In this document: positions 11,896 to 14,506 of the stretch, piece by piece
How positions within the stretch are numbered: position 1 is the first letter of the stretch
Layout: each line of letters begins with the position of its first letter
NCBI GenBank assembly: GCA_015522885.1
Contig: WALJ01000046.1
Span: 1-14,506 of the forward strand
Reading direction: 5' to 3'
DNA: 14,506 bases
DNA from: Thermoplasmata archaeon
GTDB taxonomy: Archaea; Thermoplasmatota; Thermoplasmata; WALJ01
Notes under the pieces: generated by a model
Told to the model about the DNA's origin: nothing
Seen by the model: only the letters and a program-made list of their open reading frames with translations
Database searches by the model: none
Position numbers and translations under genes: made by a program

Positions 11896-14034
11896 TTACG
11901 GATGAATCAGCGTAAATGCTATTATCAGCTGCCCGAAGACAAGGGACACCATCGACATGAGCTTAAGCAGTATGTTCAGGCTCGGACCGGATGTGTCCTT
12001 GAAGGGATCTCCCACGGTATCTCCGGTAACTGCCGCTTTGTGTGCATCGGAGCCTTTTCCTCCGTAGTTGCCCTTTTCTATGTATTTCTTCGCATTGTCC
12101 CATGCCGCTCCAGCATTAGCCATGAAGACCGCGAGAACAAAGCCTGTTCCAAGCGAGCCGACGAGAAGGCCGAGGAGCGCTGCGAGACCCATGAAATATC
12201 CGACTGTCAGCGGAGCGATTATCGCTATCAGCGCAGGTACGACCATCTCTCTGAGAGCGGCTCTCGTGCTTATATCCACCACCTTTTCGTAATGCGGTTT
12301 GACTCCTTTCTTACCTTCGAGTAGCCCGGGAATCTCTCTGAACTGCCTCCTTACCTCTTCGACTATTTTCTGTGCGGCTCTTCCCACGGCACCCATTGTC
12401 AGAGCGCAGAATACGAAGGGTATCATCGCACCGATGAAAACACCGGATATCAGAAGAGGGTTCAGAAGATGTATGTGATATCTGCTTATTATCTGGAGGT
12501 AAGATGCTCCGGTGGACATCCCAAATCTTCTTATCTCATCCATGAAACCGGAGATAAGAGCCAGGGCGGTCAGTGCTGCACTCCCTATTGCGAATCCCTT
12601 TCCTGTTGCGGCCGTAGTGTTTCCCAGAGCATCCAGAGCATCCGTTCTCTCCCTCACATAATCCGGTTGATGGCTCATCTCCGCTATCCCTCCTGCATTG
12701 TCCGCAACAGGGCCGTACGCATCAGTTGCCAGAGTCATCCCGAGGGTCGAGAGCATCCCCACGGCCGAAAGACCTATTCCATACAGTCCCATCTGAGGGT
12801 TTGCCATACTTCCGCCCGCAAGGAAGAAGCTGGCAAGGGCACCCAATGCCACGGTAAGCACAGGTATGACGGTGCTCATCATACCGACGGAAAGACCTCT
12901 TATCATCACTGTGGCATGTCCGGTCAGAGCTGATTTGGATATGGATTTGGTGGGCCCGTAATTGTCGCTGGTGAAGTACTCCGTAACATATCCTATTATC
13001 ACACCTATGACGGTTCCGGTAAAGATGGAATACCATAGGCCGATATACCTGCTTCCGAACAGCCAATCGACGGAAAAATAGTTGAGAACTATGGATATTA
13101 TCGCCGCACCGTAAACACCTTTTCTTAGAGACCACAGAAGTTCCTTCTGTTCGGCCTTTTCCTTTGTTGTTACGAGGAAAGAGCTCATAATACTCGCGAG
13201 TATTCCCATGCCTGCGACAATCATCGGAAGTACAAGAAAGAGAGTGATTGTAGAGTTTGAATGGTGCGTCAGGGTCATGGCGGCAGCGGAACCGAGGCCT
13301 ATGGTGGCTACTAAGCTTCCCATATAGCTTTCATAGAGGTCCGCCCCCATTCCAGCCACATCGCCTACATTGTCCCCTACATTGTCCGCTATAACCGCAG
13401 GATTTCTCGGGTCATCTTCAGGTATTCCAGCTTCTACCTTACCCACAAGGTCAGCTCCGACATCTGCCCCTTTTGTATATATGCCTCCGCCAACTCTGGC
13501 GAAAAGAGCCATGCTGGAAGCGCCTATACCGAACAGAAGCATGGTCTCTCCAATCTGCTGCGGACCCTGTCCGAGAGCGCGGAGCGTATAGTACCATGCA
13601 CTGACATCAAGCAGAGCGAGGCCGACAACAGTTAAACCCATGACCGAGCCGCTGGAGAATGCTATTCTCAATCCCCTGTTCAGGCTGTGCTTCGCCGCTA
13701 TGGTCGTCCTTGCGCTAGCTCTTGTAGCAATCCACATGCCTATGTAGCCGGCAAGAGCCGAGAAAAATCCGCCTCTGAGGAATGCTACAGGAACATATAT
13801 GGAAAGATAGCCGGCCAAGGACATGGCTGTCAGAATGAGAGCCATTATGACAAAGAATACCGAGACCCATATGTACTCTCTTTTCAGATAAGCCGCAGCA
13901 GCCTTTCTTATCGCATGAGATATCTCTCTCATATTTTCCGGGCCTTCGTCCTCTTTCAGAAGCCTCCATGCGAGGTATGTTGCGAACAGAAGGGCAAGTA
14001 TCGAAGCAATCGGTGCAACCAAAACAAATTCCAT
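11896..14034 (-). CDS. hppA: Membrane-bound pyrophosphatase, K+-dependent, probably Na+-translocating
   Basis: A 712-aa integral membrane pump, with about 15-16 membrane segments expected for the family, that couples pyrophosphate hydrolysis to ion export. Catalytic loops are DVGADLVGKVEAG (191-203) and DNVGDNVGD (217-225), plus GDTVGDPFKDTSGP (671-684). Residues A475 and G478 in GNTTAATGKG mark the K+-dependent subfamily; K+-independent pumps have Lys and Thr there. The gate Glu lies three residues after Asp in ADLYESY (D232, E235), the layout of the Thermotoga Na+-pump; plant H+-pumps have it one turn later. Na+ pumping is therefore inferred, and dual Na+/H+ transport is possible. ATG at 14034 has GGTGAT five nt upstream. 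HerA lies 68 bases upstream on the same strand, but hppA has its own promoter-like box. Confidence 0.93.
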   Translation of the reverse strand: MEFVLVAPIASILALLFATYLAWRLLKEDEGPENMREISHAIRKAAAAYLKREYIWVSVFFVIMALILTAMSLAGYLSIYVPVAFLRGGFFSALAGYIGMWIATRASARTTIAAKHSLNRGLRIAFSSGSVMGLTVVGLALLDVSAWYYTLRALGQGPQQIGETMLLFGIGASSMALFARVGGGIYTKGADVGADLVGKVEAGIPEDDPRNPAVIADNVGDNVGDVAGMGADLYESYMGSLVATIGLGSAAAMTLTHHSNSTITLFLVLPMIVAGMGILASIMSSFLVTTKEKAEQKELLWSLRKGVYGAAIISIVLNYFSVDWLFGSRYIGLWYSIFTGTVIGVIIGYVTEYFTSDNYGPTKSISKSALTGHATVMIRGLSVGMMSTVIPVLTVALGALASFFLAGGSMANPQMGLYGIGLSAVGMLSTLGMTLATDAYGPVADNAGGIAEMSHQPDYVRERTDALDALGNTTAATGKGFAIGSAALTALALISGFMDEIRRFGMSTGASYLQIISRYHIHLLNPLLISGVFIGAMIPFVFCALTMGAVGRAAQKIVEEVRRQFREIPGLLEGKKGVKPHYEKVVDISTRAALREMVVPALIAIIAPLTVGYFMGLAALLGLLVGSLGTGFVLAVFMANAGAAWDNAKKYIEKGNYGGKGSDAHKAAVTGDTVGDPFKDTSGPSLNILLKLMSMVSLVFGQLIIAFTLIHP

Positions 14035-14065
14035 GATATCACCTTGTTTGCGGCATCATGAAAGG

Positions 14066-14077
14066 GTGTAAATACTT
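14066..14077 (-). promoter_or_regulatory. TATA-like promoter of hppA
   Basis: On the minus strand AAAGTATTTACA follows the purine-rich GACGAA. The predicted start is near 14045, at AAGGTGATATC just before the ATG, so the leader is about 11 nt. It lies in the 68-base gap after the HerA-like gene. Confidence 0.45.
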
Positions 14078-14102
14078 TTCGTCGAAAGAATGCTGCGGAG
14101 CC

Positions 14103-14506
14103 TCAAAAGAAGTCCTCATCATGCTCTATCTTTATTCCATTGTTCTCCTCCGAATATCCATTACAATATACATCGAAATCCGAAATCTTCAGAGGTATCG
14201 GAAAAGGTGCAAAGGGAGAAGTGATTATCGCCTCACCGACATTCAGTGATTTTATTTCATTCCTCAAAGGCGATAAATCCTGCTTGGAGGCGCTCCCCAT
14301 TCTTTCCCGGTCCCCTTCGTCGGAAAGGCCCATTATGAAGAGCGTGTTCAGCTGTGTGAGTATGTGCGGGTGTATCAGTTTCGGCTGCTGGGATATTGCG
14401 CACAGGCCGACCTTGAACTTTCGTCCCTCTCTGGCGATTCGAGGGAACATCCCGCCTTTTGCCTCACCCAGGACCCTCTGGGCCTCTTCGAGGGTTATGA
14501 GAACCG
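14103..14506 (-). CDS. herA: HerA/FtsK-like ATPase, C-terminal part
   Basis: The last 133 residues of a gene that enters from the right edge. The first codons in the window read VLITLEEAQRVLGEAKGG, where TLEEA is a Walker B strand with catalytic Glu. They are followed by IAREGRKFKVGLCAISQQPKLIHPHILTQLNTLFIMGLSDEGDRERM, the sensor and arginine-finger region highly characteristic of HerA-type helicases (family form: AREGRKFGvgl...SQrP...il.Q.Nt). The C-terminal tail GEAIITSPFAPFPIPLKI is also typical. HerA is a hexameric DNA translocase that works with NurA in archaeal end resection; some family members have other roles, and NurA is not visible here. An internal ATG at 14450 is not the start, since the Walker B strand lies upstream in frame. 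Confidence 0.83.
   Translation of the reverse strand, partial: VLITLEEAQRVLGEAKGGMFPRIAREGRKFKVGLCAISQQPKLIHPHILTQLNTLFIMGLSDEGDRERMGSASKQDLSPLRNEIKSLNVGEAIITSPFAPFPIPLKISDFDVYCNGYSEENNGIKIEHDEDFF

Noticed and set aside
12469..12933. 154-aa plus-strand open frame opposite hppA
   Set aside because: Antisense to conserved pyrophosphatase loops; Cys- and Ser-rich shadow translation.
14103..14450. A complete small gene starting at the ATG at 14450
   Set aside because: The frame stays open to the window edge and the upstream codons contain the Walker B strand TLEEA, so this is the tail of a larger HerA-like gene.
1..14506. CRISPR array, tRNA, insertion sequence or prophage
   Set aside because: No regularly spaced repeats, no cloverleaf, no transposase or integrase and no terminal inverted repeats were seen; the window reads as core genes throughout.

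Overview
The window looks like chromosomal DNA from an anaerobic euryarchaeon, perhaps of the Thermoplasmata or a neighbouring group; the lineage is an inference. Archaeal signs are BRE/TATA-type promoters (purine-rich stretch, then a box such as CTTTATAA), a transcript that appears leaderless (phoU), GGTGAT-type ribosome sites, oligo-T terminators, and gene families typical of archaea: PhoU with an AbrB domain, aconitase-X phosphomevalonate dehydratase, gamma-delta-alpha-beta pyruvate:ferredoxin oxidoreductase, and HerA. Oxygen-sensitive enzymes (PorGDAB, class III ribonucleotide reductase, Fe-S aconitase X) point to an anaerobe. No tRNA, rRNA, IS element, integrase or CRISPR array was seen. 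Almost all of the window is coding and reads as a core region rather than a mobile island.

Layout. (1) 1-1491: the 5' part of a phosphate-binding PstS gene on the minus strand, divergent from a PhoU-family regulator with an N-terminal AbrB-like domain. The 146-base gap holds both promoters and a small palindrome. (2) 1492-4740, minus strand: a tightly coupled operon mscS - 70-aa unknown - acnX large subunit - acnX small subunit fused to a Nudix hydrolase. Each junction is an ATGA-, TGATG- or GTGA-type overlap. It ends with no gap against the end of phoU. (3) 4973-7990, plus strand: porGD (fused), porA, porB, followed by a T-rich terminator. (4) 8145-11758, plus strand: nrdR - nrdD - nrdG, the anaerobic ribonucleotide reductase system with its repressor. 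Two 16-bp NrdR-box-like sites lie 32 bp apart over the predicted transcription start and leader. NrdD has its own ATP-cone and carries a thioredoxin/glutaredoxin-like CPHC domain at its C-terminus. (5) 11896-14034, minus strand: a membrane pyrophosphatase with K+-dependent, probably Na+-pumping signatures. (6) 14103-14506, minus strand: the C-terminal end of a HerA/FtsK-like ATPase.

How they work together. The por operon interconverts pyruvate and acetyl-CoA with ferredoxin. Acetyl-CoA feeds the archaeal modified mevalonate route, in which the AcnX pair dehydrates mevalonate 5-phosphate. The nrd operon makes dNTPs without oxygen. It appears to sense (d)ATP twice, through NrdR at the promoter and through the NrdD ATP-cone on the enzyme. 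The pyrophosphatase, MscS and PstS/PhoU genes cover ion gradients, osmotic release and phosphate supply.

The most interesting points are the tandem NrdR boxes in an archaeal promoter context, the NrdD-redoxin fusion, and the AcnX-small/Nudix fusion inside an operon with a mechanosensitive channel and an unrecognised 70-aa protein.
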